Part shown: positions 9,073-15,848 of the stretch, in pieces
Numbering within the stretch: position 1 is the first letter of the stretch
How the letters are laid out: each line of letters begins with the position of its first letter
Source of the DNA: Natronobacterium gregoryi SP2
GTDB lineage: Archaea > Halobacteriota > Halobacteria > Halobacteriales > Natrialbaceae
NCBI RefSeq assembly: GCF_000230715.2
Contig: NC_019792.1
Location: 1,054,001-1,118,000 of the forward strand
Direction: 5' to 3'
DNA length: 64,000 nucleotides
Translations under genes and position numbers: made by a program
Notes under the pieces: model-generated
Database searches by the model: none
The model's input: only the letters and a program-made list of their open reading frames with translations
Told to the model about the DNA's origin: nothing

Positions 9073-10073
9073 CGCTCTTCTGTAGGAGATTGTTGATACT
9101 GCTCAGCTGTCGCTGTAGAATCGAAGAGAGCAAGGACACCGCGTTAGCGGTGTCCGTTAGGCATGATCCCGCTAGATGTGTTTGGGTCGGAATCGGTCGC
9201 AGCGGACCTGTTAGAGCAGGTTCGCTGGCGTAACGGTGTTACTTGCCCTCGCTGCCGTTCTGACCTGACGGTCAAGAACGGCAGCTATGGGCACTTTCAG
9301 CGCTATCTCTGTAAGAATTGCGACCGCACGTTCAACGACAAGACCGGCACAATCTTCGCCCATTCGAAAGTCGCACTCAGAAAGTGGCTGTTCTCGATTT
9401 ACGCGTTTCTCCGGTTTAACACGAGTCTTCGTCAACTTCAGATAGAGATCGACGTCCAGTACAAAACGATATATCAGCGCGTCGAGCGCTTCACGAAGGC
9501 GCTTGATGCACCTTCGCTTGACCTTGTCGGACCGGTCGAAATCGATGAAGTCTACGTTTCTGCAGGGCTGAAAGGCCGCGAGCGCGACCAAGAGTCGCGC
9601 TCGCGTGGCCTGTCCACGCGTGGGCGAGGAACGTACGAGCAGGACAAACCGCCGGTGTTTACGATCGTCGATCGTGGCACCGGCGACCGATACGTGATCC
9701 CAGCGAAATCAGCCGACGAATCGACGATTCGGCTCCTTCTCGAAAACCGTCAGAAGGAGCCACTGACCGTCTATACTGACGGATTTCGTGCCTACGATCC
9801 ACTGGCCGAGGACGACGCATTCGACCGCGAATACGTCGTCCACGGCGACGGCGAATACGCCAACGAAAACGTACACGTCAACACCTGCGAGAGCCACGGA
9901 TCGCTGCTGCGACCGTGGCTCTCGCCTCATCGAGGCATCTCAAAAGACAAGCTCACACAGTATCTCCGAGCGTTCCAACTTCGACGAAAGCTACTGCGGA
10001 AACCAGGGAGAGAAGCGCTCAAACACGCTATCAAAGCGACGCTATGAGATCAACAAAGTGCTACACAAGAGCG
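9073..10073 (+). mobile_element. ISH4-type (IS1595 family) insertion sequence, copy 1
   Basis: A 1,001-bp element. Its left end reads CGCTCTTCTGTAGGAG and the reverse complement of its right end CGCTCTTGTGTAGCAC; the match continues through TTGTTGAT, giving ~25-bp imperfect terminal inverted repeats. A 9-bp direct duplication TTCTTGGAA flanks it at 9064-9072 and 10074-10082 (one base of this may be chance, since the family usually makes 8 bp). It holds one transposase gene and, in the leader, a perfect 9-bp stem (GGACACCGC-GTTA-GCGGTGTCC, 9134-9155) just before the transposase start. It is nearly identical to the copy at 12864-13864. Confidence 0.93.
9163..10047 (+). CDS. IS1595/ISH4-type transposase
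   Basis: A 294-residue transposase. The N-terminus is a zinc ribbon (CPRCRSDLTVKNG near residues 26-38 and CKNCDRTF near 50), followed by a helix-turn-helix-like segment (LRKWLFSIYAFLRF) and the DDE-type catalytic core of the IS1595 (ISXO2-like) family: EIDEVYVSAG, YTDGFRAYD and NTCESHGSLLRPWL. It is intact and identical in protein sequence to the copy at 12954-13838. A strong hairpin lies immediately upstream (9134-9155) and may limit expression, for example by restricting read-in translation; that is inference. Confidence 0.93.
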   Translation: MIPLDVFGSESVAADLLEQVRWRNGVTCPRCRSDLTVKNGSYGHFQRYLCKNCDRTFNDKTGTIFAHSKVALRKWLFSIYAFLRFNTSLRQLQIEIDVQYKTIYQRVERFTKALDAPSLDLVGPVEIDEVYVSAGLKGRERDQESRSRGLSTRGRGTYEQDKPPVFTIVDRGTGDRYVIPAKSADESTIRLLLENRQKEPLTVYTDGFRAYDPLAEDDAFDREYVVHGDGEYANENVHVNTCESHGSLLRPWLSPHRGISKDKLTQYLRAFQLRRKLLRKPGREALKHAIKATL

Positions 10074-10357
10074 TTCTTGGAATGTTTCTGCATATCTTAT
10101 GGGGAGCTCACGGCTACTATCCGGATTATCCAGTTCTCCGATAAAGCTGGCTTTGTTGAAATCCTCTTCTTCTGACGTTACGGATCTAAAAGCAACTCTC
10201 GAAGAATTCTCCTCAGTTATGATTGTCAGTCGTCGCAGGGGAAGACAGTGAATAGAGGCCAAGTCTGGCGAGTGGTTACATCAGTTTGGTGGTCATCTCC
10301 ATAACTTATGCGTGTATTACAGCAGCTATATCACTACGCCACAATTATTATCAGACT

Positions 10358-11533
10358 ATGGTAGGAACTCTCCTCCTAATTGGGATTGTCGCGTCAATCT
10401 TTGTCGGGTTCAATATTGGTGGCTCATCTACTGGGATCGCGTGGGGGCCACCGGTTGGTGCTGGTATTGTCAAAAAGACGACTGCGGCAGCCCTCATGAC
10501 GTTTTTCGTCTTTCTCGGTGGGTGGACTGTCGGACGGAACGTGATGGACACGTTGAGCGAAGGGATCATCACGATTGATCTCACGCTCTCCGCAGGTGTC
10601 GCCGTCCTCTTTTTCATTGGACTGGGCATTCTCATCGCCAATATCTTCGGGGTTCCTGTTCCAACGTCAATGACAACCGTTGGAGCGATAGCTGGCCTCG
10701 GTCTGGCGACAGGCACACTCAACTACGCGACAATTGCCGAGATCGTCGCTTGGTGGATCGTAACACCAATCATTGGGTTCTGGATTGGCGGTGTTATTGG
10801 ACGATACATCTATCCGGAAGTCAACCGACGAGTACAGATTGAAAAATCAGATGGTCCATTGCTAACTCTTGAACGAGACGGAAAAATTCCGAAGCCCACG
10901 TTCGGCCCAAACACGACGTGGTCTGAAATCGGTAGCACGGCAGTTGTCCTCGTCATTGGTTGTTACATGGCATTTAGTGCCGGGGCGAGTAACGTGCCGA
11001 ACGCCGCTGCACCGCTGGTGGGCGAAGCAGGGTTGGAAGCGAATATAGCGATTGTCATCGCCACGCTTGCTATCGGAGTCGGTGGGTTCACCATCGCCCG
11101 CCGGACGATGGACTCTGTCGGGGGCGAACTGAGTGACATCCCGCTACTCGCAGCGCTGTTCGTCATGGTTACGGCATCGACAATCACAACGCTTCTCTCG
11201 TGGATTGGGATTCCAATCAGCCTCGTGATGGCAACGGTGATGACGATTGTCGGCATTGGGTGGGGTCGCGCAACTCGACCGATTACCGTCCGTGAGGCCG
11301 TTACTCAGGACACGAAAGAGAGCGAGGTTGTCCCCGGTGCGATCACCGCCGACGAGATGGAAGGCAAACCAGCCGCACCGATTGGTGAAGAAGAACCGGA
11401 AGGGGTACTCAAAGCGGGTGACCTCTTCAATCCACGTGCCGTGATGAAATATATCTCGATGTGGATTATCGGTCCCTCGGTCTCGACACTTCTGGCCTAC
11501 GGATTCTTCATTCTCGTTCCGGGAGTCGTCTGA
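10358..11533 (+). CDS. Inorganic phosphate transporter, PiT family (IS cargo)
   Basis: A 391-residue polytopic protein from the ATG at 10358 (MVGTLLLIGIVASIF); an in-frame GTG/ATG region upstream would add 24 residues of unlikely sequence. It has roughly ten membrane helices and both PiT half-motifs: an N-terminal variant (GFNIGGSSTGIAWGPPVGAG) and a C-terminal one (FSAGASNVPNAAAPLVG), matching the GANDVANA-type repeats, with two PVPTSMTT/GIPISLVM helices. It should import phosphate using an ion gradient; the exact ion is not determined by sequence. UspA follows 38 bp later on the same strand, a pairing often seen in haloarchaea. Codon and base composition are more A/T-rich than in surrounding genes, as expected for cargo. 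Confidence 0.85.
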   Translation: MVGTLLLIGIVASIFVGFNIGGSSTGIAWGPPVGAGIVKKTTAAALMTFFVFLGGWTVGRNVMDTLSEGIITIDLTLSAGVAVLFFIGLGILIANIFGVPVPTSMTTVGAIAGLGLATGTLNYATIAEIVAWWIVTPIIGFWIGGVIGRYIYPEVNRRVQIEKSDGPLLTLERDGKIPKPTFGPNTTWSEIGSTAVVLVIGCYMAFSAGASNVPNAAAPLVGEAGLEANIAIVIATLAIGVGGFTIARRTMDSVGGELSDIPLLAALFVMVTASTITTLLSWIGIPISLVMATVMTIVGIGWGRATRPITVREAVTQDTKESEVVPGAITADEMEGKPAAPIGEEEPEGVLKAGDLFNPRAVMKYISMWIIGPSVSTLLAYGFFILVPGVV

Positions 11534-11571
11534 CATTGGGAGTTAGGTAGCTGGAAAACGTCTTTTGGGAT

Positions 11572-12000
11572 ATGGGCTCACAAATTCTTGTTCCGATGGA
11601 TGACTCGGACCACGCTAGTCAAGCCCTCGAATATGCGCTCGACAATTATCCAGAGGCCGAAATCACCGTCTTACACGTTGTTGGTGTCCCATCAATGATG
11701 ATGGGGGAAGCGACGGCTCTCGCTCTCGAAGACGACATCAGTGAGGCTGCTGCCAAGCGATCTGAGTCCGTTTTCGAACGTGCCCACGAGATAGCCGACG
11801 AGCAGGGTCGAGAGATCAACACGGTCGTTGGGATCGGGCACCCTGCCCGGAATATCCTCGACCGAGCTGAAGATTACGATGCTATCGTCCTTGGTGCCCA
11901 CGGCGCAGATTGGAGCCGCGCAACACGCCGGTTTCTTGTCGGAAACGTCACGAAGACGGTGTCTAAGCGGGCATCAGTCCCAGTAGTCATTGTTCGTTGA
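11572..12000 (+). CDS. UspA universal stress protein (IS cargo)
   Basis: A 142-residue single UspA domain. It starts MGSQILVPMDDSDHASQALE (the V-P-x-D motif that contacts ATP) and ends with the nucleotide-binding pattern GAHGADWSRATRRFLVGNV and the terminal strand ASVPVVIVR. The ATP-type motif is intact, so it is probably an ATP-binding regulator. It follows the PiT permease by 38 bp and is likely cotranscribed, which suggests it modulates the transporter, as inferred for other transporter-UspA pairs. Its stop (11998-12000) lies 34 bp from the convergent end of the IS5 transposase remnant. Confidence 0.9.
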   Translation: MGSQILVPMDDSDHASQALEYALDNYPEAEITVLHVVGVPSMMMGEATALALEDDISEAAAKRSESVFERAHEIADEQGREINTVVGIGHPARNILDRAEDYDAIVLGAHGADWSRATRRFLVGNVTKTVSKRASVPVVIVR

Positions 12001-12034
12001 CCAATGCGTCCCAGCTATTGTGATGTGGTGAACG

Positions 12035-12856
12035 TTAGAGAGTCCGATCGAGATTGTGGACGATACACGCAAGGGCGAGTTCACGAAACTGCTTCCACCA
12101 GCGCTGTGAACGGACGAACGCACCGTACTTCCGCTTGAGCGTTGAGTTGACTGTCTCTGATTAACTCCGTTGGCCATAGAGGTCGGCGTCTAAGCGTGCG
12201 TTCCATGCCTTGTGAAGCGGTGTGAACTCACGATGCTTGATTAGTGGACGAATCTCGTGTTGACGGGCAAGCCGTCTGATTTTCTGGTCGTCGTAGCCTT
12301 TGTCCCCGAGCAGGATTTCGATAGTCTTAGGGTTGCGTTTGATCAACGACGGAGCGATCTGGCTATCGTGTTTCCGTGTCGTCGTCACGTGCAAATCAAG
12401 GACTGCGTTCACTTTGGAATCGACCAGCAGTGTTACTTTGAGTTGCTGAATCGTGAGTTTGGCTCGTTTCGTGTAGTGTTTTGAGGCGTGACTGCGGTCG
12501 AATCCCGAAGCATCAATCCCCGCAACGCCGTTGGTCGGGAGCAGTGAAACAGAGAGATTGAGCAGCACTCGCCAGACAGCCATATCGAGTCTATCGAACG
12601 CTTTGCACAGTGTTGATGGAGCAGGGAGTTCAGTGAGATTGATCGCGTTGCGAATACGGGGCATTTCGATGAGTTCGTCGAGGAGTGTACGATAGGTCGT
12701 GTTCTTCCGAACCTTGAGACAGAGGAGAACGATGTGCTGATGGAGCGTGTAGCGTTGTTTCGAGAACTTCGAGGAGTATCGAGCTACGGCACGTTTCGCT
12801 AACTGAAATGCTTCCTCGACAAATCGGAGCAACCGAGACTTTGGGAGGGTCTGCAT
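12035..12856 (-). pseudogene. IS5-family transposase with nonsense codon between catalytic R and E
   Basis: The frame starts MQTLPKSRLLRFVEEAFQLA at 12856 and shows the DDE core: GIDASGFD (first Asp), LLGDKGYDDQ (second Asp), then YGQRS, a TAA stop (12161-12163), and in the same frame SETVNSTLK and onward to a natural TAA at 12035-12037. This fits the IS5 Y-x2-R-x3-E-x6-K signature exactly, with the stop codon as the middle of the three residues between R and E. The main product (231 residues) therefore lacks the catalytic Glu. In addition, the nested ISH4-type element sits 7 bp before the start codon and separates it from the element's terminal promoter region. The transposase should be inactive. 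Confidence 0.88.
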
Positions 12857-12863
12857 CTGCTCA

Positions 12864-13864
12864 CGCTCTTCTGTAGGAGATTGTTGATACTGCTCAGCTG
12901 TCGCTGTAGAATCGAAGAGAGCAAGGACACCGCGTTAGCGGTGTCCGTTAGGCATGATCCCGCTAGATGTGTTTGGGTCGGAATCGGTCGCAGCGGACCT
13001 GTTAGAGCAGGTTCGCTGGCGTAACGGTGTTACTTGCCCTCGCTGCCGTTCTGACCTGACGGTCAAGAACGGCAGCTATGGGCACTTTCAGCGCTATCTC
13101 TGTAAGAATTGCGACCGCACGTTCAACGACAAGACCGGCACAATCTTCGCCCATTCGAAAGTCGCACTCAGAAAGTGGCTGTTCTCGATTTACGCGTTTC
13201 TCCGGTTTAACACGAGTCTTCGTCAACTTCAGATAGAGATCGATGTCCAGTACAAAACGATCTATCAGCGCGTCGAGCGCTTCACGAAGGCGCTTGATGC
13301 ACCTTCGCTTGACCTTGTCGGACCGGTCGAAATCGATGAAGTCTACGTTTCTGCAGGGCTGAAAGGCCGCGAGCGCGACCAAGAGTCGCGCTCGCGTGGC
13401 CTGTCCACGCGTGGGCGAGGAACGTACGAGCAGGACAAACCGCCGGTGTTTACGATCGTCGATCGTGGCACCGGCGACCGATACGTGATCCCAGCGAAAT
13501 CAGCCGACGAATCGACGATTCGGCTCCTTCTCGAAAACCGTCAGAAGGAGCCACTGACCGTCTATACTGACGGATTTCGTGCCTACGATCCACTGGCCGA
13601 GGACGACGCATTCGACCGCGAATACGTCGTCCACGGCGACGGCGAATACGCCAACGAAAACGTACACGTCAACACCTGCGAGAGCCACGGATCGCTGCTG
13701 CGACCGTGGCTCTCGCCTCATCGAGGCATCTCAAAAGACAAGCTCACACAGTATCTCCGAGCGTTCCAACTTCGACGAAAGCTACTGCGGAAACCAGGGA
13801 GAGAAGCGCTCAAACACGCTATCAAAGCGACGCTATGAGATCAACAAAGTGCTACACAAGAGCG
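12864..13864 (+). mobile_element. ISH4-type (IS1595 family) insertion sequence, copy 2
   Basis: A 1,001-bp copy of the element at 9073-10073 in the same orientation. It is flanked by a perfect 8-bp target duplication TCTGCTCA (12856-12863 and 13865-13872). The copies differ at two positions I could find (C/T at 9453 versus 13244 and A/C at 9471 versus 13262), both silent third-codon changes. It is nested inside the larger IS5-type unit, directly upstream of the IS5 transposase start codon, so it arrived later than that unit. The leader hairpin is conserved at 12925-12946. Confidence 0.93.
12954..13838 (+). CDS. IS1595/ISH4-type transposase, copy 2
   Basis: This 294-residue protein has the same sequence as the transposase at 9163-10047: zinc ribbon (CPRC near residue 26, CKNC near 50), the EIDEVYV and YTDGFRAYD acidic motifs and CESHGSLLRPWL. 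It is intact. Being in an element with a clean target duplication and only silent differences from the other copy, it is probably recently active. It could mobilise either copy. It lies on the plus strand, opposite to the IS5 transposase remnant whose upstream region it interrupts. Confidence 0.93.
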   Translation: MIPLDVFGSESVAADLLEQVRWRNGVTCPRCRSDLTVKNGSYGHFQRYLCKNCDRTFNDKTGTIFAHSKVALRKWLFSIYAFLRFNTSLRQLQIEIDVQYKTIYQRVERFTKALDAPSLDLVGPVEIDEVYVSAGLKGRERDQESRSRGLSTRGRGTYEQDKPPVFTIVDRGTGDRYVIPAKSADESTIRLLLENRQKEPLTVYTDGFRAYDPLAEDDAFDREYVVHGDGEYANENVHVNTCESHGSLLRPWLSPHRGISKDKLTQYLRAFQLRRKLLRKPGREALKHAIKATL

Positions 13865-13924
13865 TCTGCTCAAACTACCGACTGAATTTGTAACTCACTA
13901 AGGATTTCAACAGAGCCATAAAGC

Positions 13925-14221
13925 TTAGTACCCTGCAACTGGTGCTGCACTCCCGGTTGCTGCCCGGAACGCCAGTGCAAGACCGCCGAACATCATAACT
14001 ATTCCTGCAGCGAAGAGCGTTTGCATGGGGCTTACTCCTGCGACGCCGGGCACCGAGTACCCCAGGAAGACGATAGGTTCGCTGACTACCATTGTGTCCA
14101 ACGTCTCGGATGCAGTCGGTTGTCCGCGAGTCGCGTCCCTCAACACATCGAAGACCGGAGAGCTTCGGACTGTGTAGACCGCCCAAATCCCCAGCAGGAG
14201 TAGTTGAGTGACGCGATTCAC
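13925..14221 (-). CDS. Small membrane protein, possibly N-terminally truncated
   Basis: About 98 residues from a GTG at 14221 (VNRVTQLLLLGIWAVYTVRS), with three hydrophobic segments including YSVPGVAGVSPMQTL and GIVMMFGGLALAFRA. No known family recognised. The frame is open further upstream, through a hairpin at 14223-14240 that resembles the right end of an IS200/IS605-type element, to an ATG at 14326; that extension (SYSERIPPFTAG) looks like the tail of a haloarchaeal TnpB and not like this protein. The gene may therefore have lost its original N-terminus. Its stop TAA (13925-13927) touches the target duplication of the IS5-type unit. Confidence 0.55.
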   Translation of the reverse strand: MNRVTQLLLLGIWAVYTVRSSPVFDVLRDATRGQPTASETLDTMVVSEPIVFLGYSVPGVAGVSPMQTLFAAGIVMMFGGLALAFRAATGSAAPVAGY

Positions 14222-14222
14222 G

Positions 14223-14240
14223 CCCGCCGTGAACGGCGGG
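14223..14240. repeat. Hairpin resembling an IS200/IS605 (TnpB) right end
   Basis: CCCGCCG-TGAA-CGGCGGG is a perfect 7-bp stem with a 4-base loop. Read on the minus strand it is preceded by a frame ending SERIPPFTAG, similar in style to the C-termini of haloarchaeal TnpB proteins, which overlap the right-end hairpin that also forms the 3' part of the guide RNA. No tnpB body is present, so at most this is a remnant. Confidence 0.35.
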
Positions 14241-14371
14241 ATTCTCTCGCTGTAAGAAGATAGCCATTGATTTGACCCATGCTCGGAAGCGGACGTATAT
14301 CGATCCCATAAGCAAACGTTGAGCATCCAATATGATCAATCTGCTTGTAACAACTGCAACTATTTACACAC

Positions 14372-14396
14372 TGATCGCACAACTATCGTGCGATCA
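14372..14396. terminator. Perfect hairpin downstream of purQ
   Basis: TGATCGCAC-AACTATC-GTGCGATCA is a perfect 9-bp stem with a 7-base loop. The arms extend outward imperfectly (CACAC / GGTGTG, then CTGCAAC / TTGCAGT). It lies 32 bp beyond the purQ stop codon on the 3' side, so it could end the pur transcript. It could equally be an operator or old insertion scar; no T-run follows in the purQ direction. Confidence 0.4.
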
Positions 14397-14427
14397 GGTG
14401 TGCATTGACTTGCAGTGGCTACTATAA

Positions 14428-15111
14428 CTACGCGTTCTTTTCGAGCCCTTCGAGGACTCCCTGTCCGTCCGTCGGGCCGACATCGGGTAGCGTCGCGCGC
14501 TCGGGGTGGGGCATCAACACGGCGACCGCCTCTCGGTCGCCGAGCACGCCGGCGACGTTGTGCTTCGAGCCGTTGGGGTTGACATCGGGGCCCGTCTCGC
14601 CGTTCTCGTCGCAATACCGGAAGAGCACGCGGTCGTCGTCCTCGAGTTCCGCGAGTCGGTCGTCGTCGACCTCGTAGCGCCCCTCGCCGTGGGCGATCGG
14701 CACCTCGATGACCTCGCCTTCCTCGTAGGCCTCTGTCCAGGGCGTATCCGCGCGTTCGACCCGCAGATAGACGTGTTCACACTGGAAGCGGGCGCTCTCG
14801 TTGGTCGTGAACGCGCCCTCGGTCAGCCCGGACTCGCAGCCGATCTGTGCGCCGTTGCAGACGCCCAGTACGGGGACGCCCTCGCGTGCGGCCTCGCGGA
14901 CCTCCTCCATGATCGGCGAGCGGGCCGCCATCGCTCCCGCACGGAGGTAGTCACCGTAGGAGAATCCGCCGGGCAGGACGATACCCGTGGTGTCTGCCGG
15001 CAGGCCGTCCTCGTGCCAGACGATCTCGGCGTCGATGCCGAGATGCTCGAGGGCACGTTCGGCGTCGCGGTCGCAGTTCGAGCCGCCGAATCTGATGATC
15101 GAGACCGTCAT
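14428..15111 (-). CDS. purQ: Phosphoribosylformylglycinamidine synthase subunit PurQ
   Basis: A 227-residue class I glutamine amidotransferase. It has the N-terminal strand MTVSIIRFGGSNCDRD, the nucleophile elbow VLGVCNGAQIG with the catalytic Cys near residue 87, and the His/Glu pair in LMPHPERA near the C-terminus. PurQ releases ammonia from glutamine for the PurL subunit, which with PurS makes FGAM in de novo purine synthesis. It abuts purS with no gap (purS stop at 15112, purQ ATG at 15111), so the two are surely cotranscribed. purL is not in the window. Full length, no defects. Confidence 0.96.
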   Translation of the reverse strand: MTVSIIRFGGSNCDRDAERALEHLGIDAEIVWHEDGLPADTTGIVLPGGFSYGDYLRAGAMAARSPIMEEVREAAREGVPVLGVCNGAQIGCESGLTEGAFTTNESARFQCEHVYLRVERADTPWTEAYEEGEVIEVPIAHGEGRYEVDDDRLAELEDDDRVLFRYCDENGETGPDVNPNGSKHNVAGVLGDREAVAVLMPHPERATLPDVGPTDGQGVLEGLEKNA

Positions 15112-15363
15112 CTACCGTTCGTCGACCTCCACGTCGTAGTCGTGGATGGTCGGGTTCGCCAGCAGCCGTTCGGCCATCTCGTCCGCTCGCTCGCGCGCGT
15201 CCTCGGCCGACTCCGCCTCGAGGTCGATCTCGAACCGGTCTGCCGAACGCAAATCCTCGAGTTCGAAGCCCAGTCGCTCCAGAGCCTGCTGTGTCGTCTC
15301 GGCCTCGGGATCTAAGACGCCGTGTTTGAGTCGAACCGTCACCGTCGCGGTGTAGCCGGTCAT
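15112..15363 (-). CDS. purS: Phosphoribosylformylglycinamidine synthase subunit PurS
   Basis: An 83-residue protein with the PurS pattern: MTGYTATVTVRLKHGVLDPE, then TTQQALERLGFELEDLRSAD and a C-terminal strand ending YDVEVDER. PurS is the small structural subunit that joins PurQ to PurL in the FGAM synthetase complex. It is the first gene of the purS-purQ pair and is transcribed leftwards. The 83-bp gap to the rhodanese gene upstream contains no other gene. The length matches the family. Confidence 0.95.
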   Translation of the reverse strand: MTGYTATVTVRLKHGVLDPEAETTQQALERLGFELEDLRSADRFEIDLEAESAEDARERADEMAERLLANPTIHDYDVEVDER

Positions 15364-15446
15364 TACCTGTTACCCCGTAACCGTGCTCAAAAACGCTTTC
15401 GACTCGAGTTTGAAATACACGATCGTGGATACTGTGCCGTCGTCGA

Positions 15447-15818
15447 TCACGGCAGTAAGGCAAGCAGCGACGATCGCAGCCGGTATCCGATCGACCCGTT
15501 CCGATATCCGTTCCACCGGCGCAGCCCACCTGCGAGGGTGACCGCGTCGTGTCCCTCGTCCTCGAGGACGGCGGTCGCCTTGCGAGCGACTATTCCCGCC
15601 TTGCAGACCGTGACGACGGTCTTTCCGTCGGGAACGTCCGCGATCGATTCACGGAGTTCGGTTTCGTCGCCGCTCCTGAGGTCGTGGTAGACGGGGACGT
15701 TCCAACTCCCGTCGATTCGGTCGCGCTGGTACGACTCACGTGGGCGGATGTCGAGGACGTACGGCGAATTGCCGTCTTCGAGTCGCTCCTCGAGATCCGG
15801 TGGGCGTATCTTGCTCAC
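15447..15818 (-). CDS. Rhodanese-domain protein
   Basis: A single rhodanese domain: PYVLDIRPRESYQRDRIDGS near the N-terminus and the active-site loop VTVCKAGIVARKA with the catalytic Cys near residue 78. It should transfer sulfane sulfur from a persulfide. The GTG at 15818 (VSKIRPPDLEERL) matches the usual start of such proteins; an ATG at 15845 would add nine residues and leave a 3-bp gap to the upstream oxidoreductase gene. It probably forms an operon with that gene. The last residues (LRSSLLALLP) are hydrophobic and may be an extension beyond the domain. The acceptor is unknown. Confidence 0.85.
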   Translation of the reverse strand: MSKIRPPDLEERLEDGNSPYVLDIRPRESYQRDRIDGSWNVPVYHDLRSGDETELRESIADVPDGKTVVTVCKAGIVARKATAVLEDEGHDAVTLAGGLRRWNGYRNGSIGYRLRSSLLALLP

Positions 15819-15848
15819 AGACCCCAATACTACACACGTAGACAAAAG

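Larger units (their letters stand above)
8994..10144 (+). pseudogene. Small membrane-type reading frame split by ISH4-type element copy 1
   Basis: Removing the IS (9073-10073) plus one target copy joins 8994-9072 in frame to 10083-10144. The joined frame has a hydrophobic core (LTPAVAWLTHEAVGFVWMF) and a tail ending HGYYPDYPVLR before a TAA at 10142-10144. A TTG at 8994 would give about 46 residues; no ATG precedes it, so the true start is uncertain and could lie further upstream. The frame is broken by the insertion. Hydrophobic continuity across the junction is the only evidence that it was a gene. Its stop codon overlaps the 8-bp target duplication of the larger unit. Confidence 0.35.
10149..13917. 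mobile_element. IS5-type unit carrying PiT permease and UspA passenger genes
   Basis: The left end reads GGCTTTGTTGAAATCCT and the right end, reverse-complemented, GGCTCTGTTGAAATCCT: 16 of 17 bases match. An 8-bp direct repeat ATAAAGCT flanks the unit exactly (10141-10148 and 13918-13925). Inside, left to right: a phosphate permease and a UspA gene (plus strand), a disabled IS5-family transposase (minus strand) and a nested ISH4-type element at 12864-13864. Without the nested element and its duplication the unit is about 2,760 bp, far longer than the ~1 kb of a simple IS5 element. The internal sequence is visibly more A/T-rich than the flanks. The structure fits a transporter-type IS: one transposition event bringing in two cargo genes. 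Confidence 0.82.

Noticed and set aside
9073-13864. A composite transposon formed by the two ISH4-type copies
   Set aside because: Each copy has its own different target duplication, so they inserted separately. The unit that moved the cargo is defined by the IS5-type ends at 10149 and 13917.
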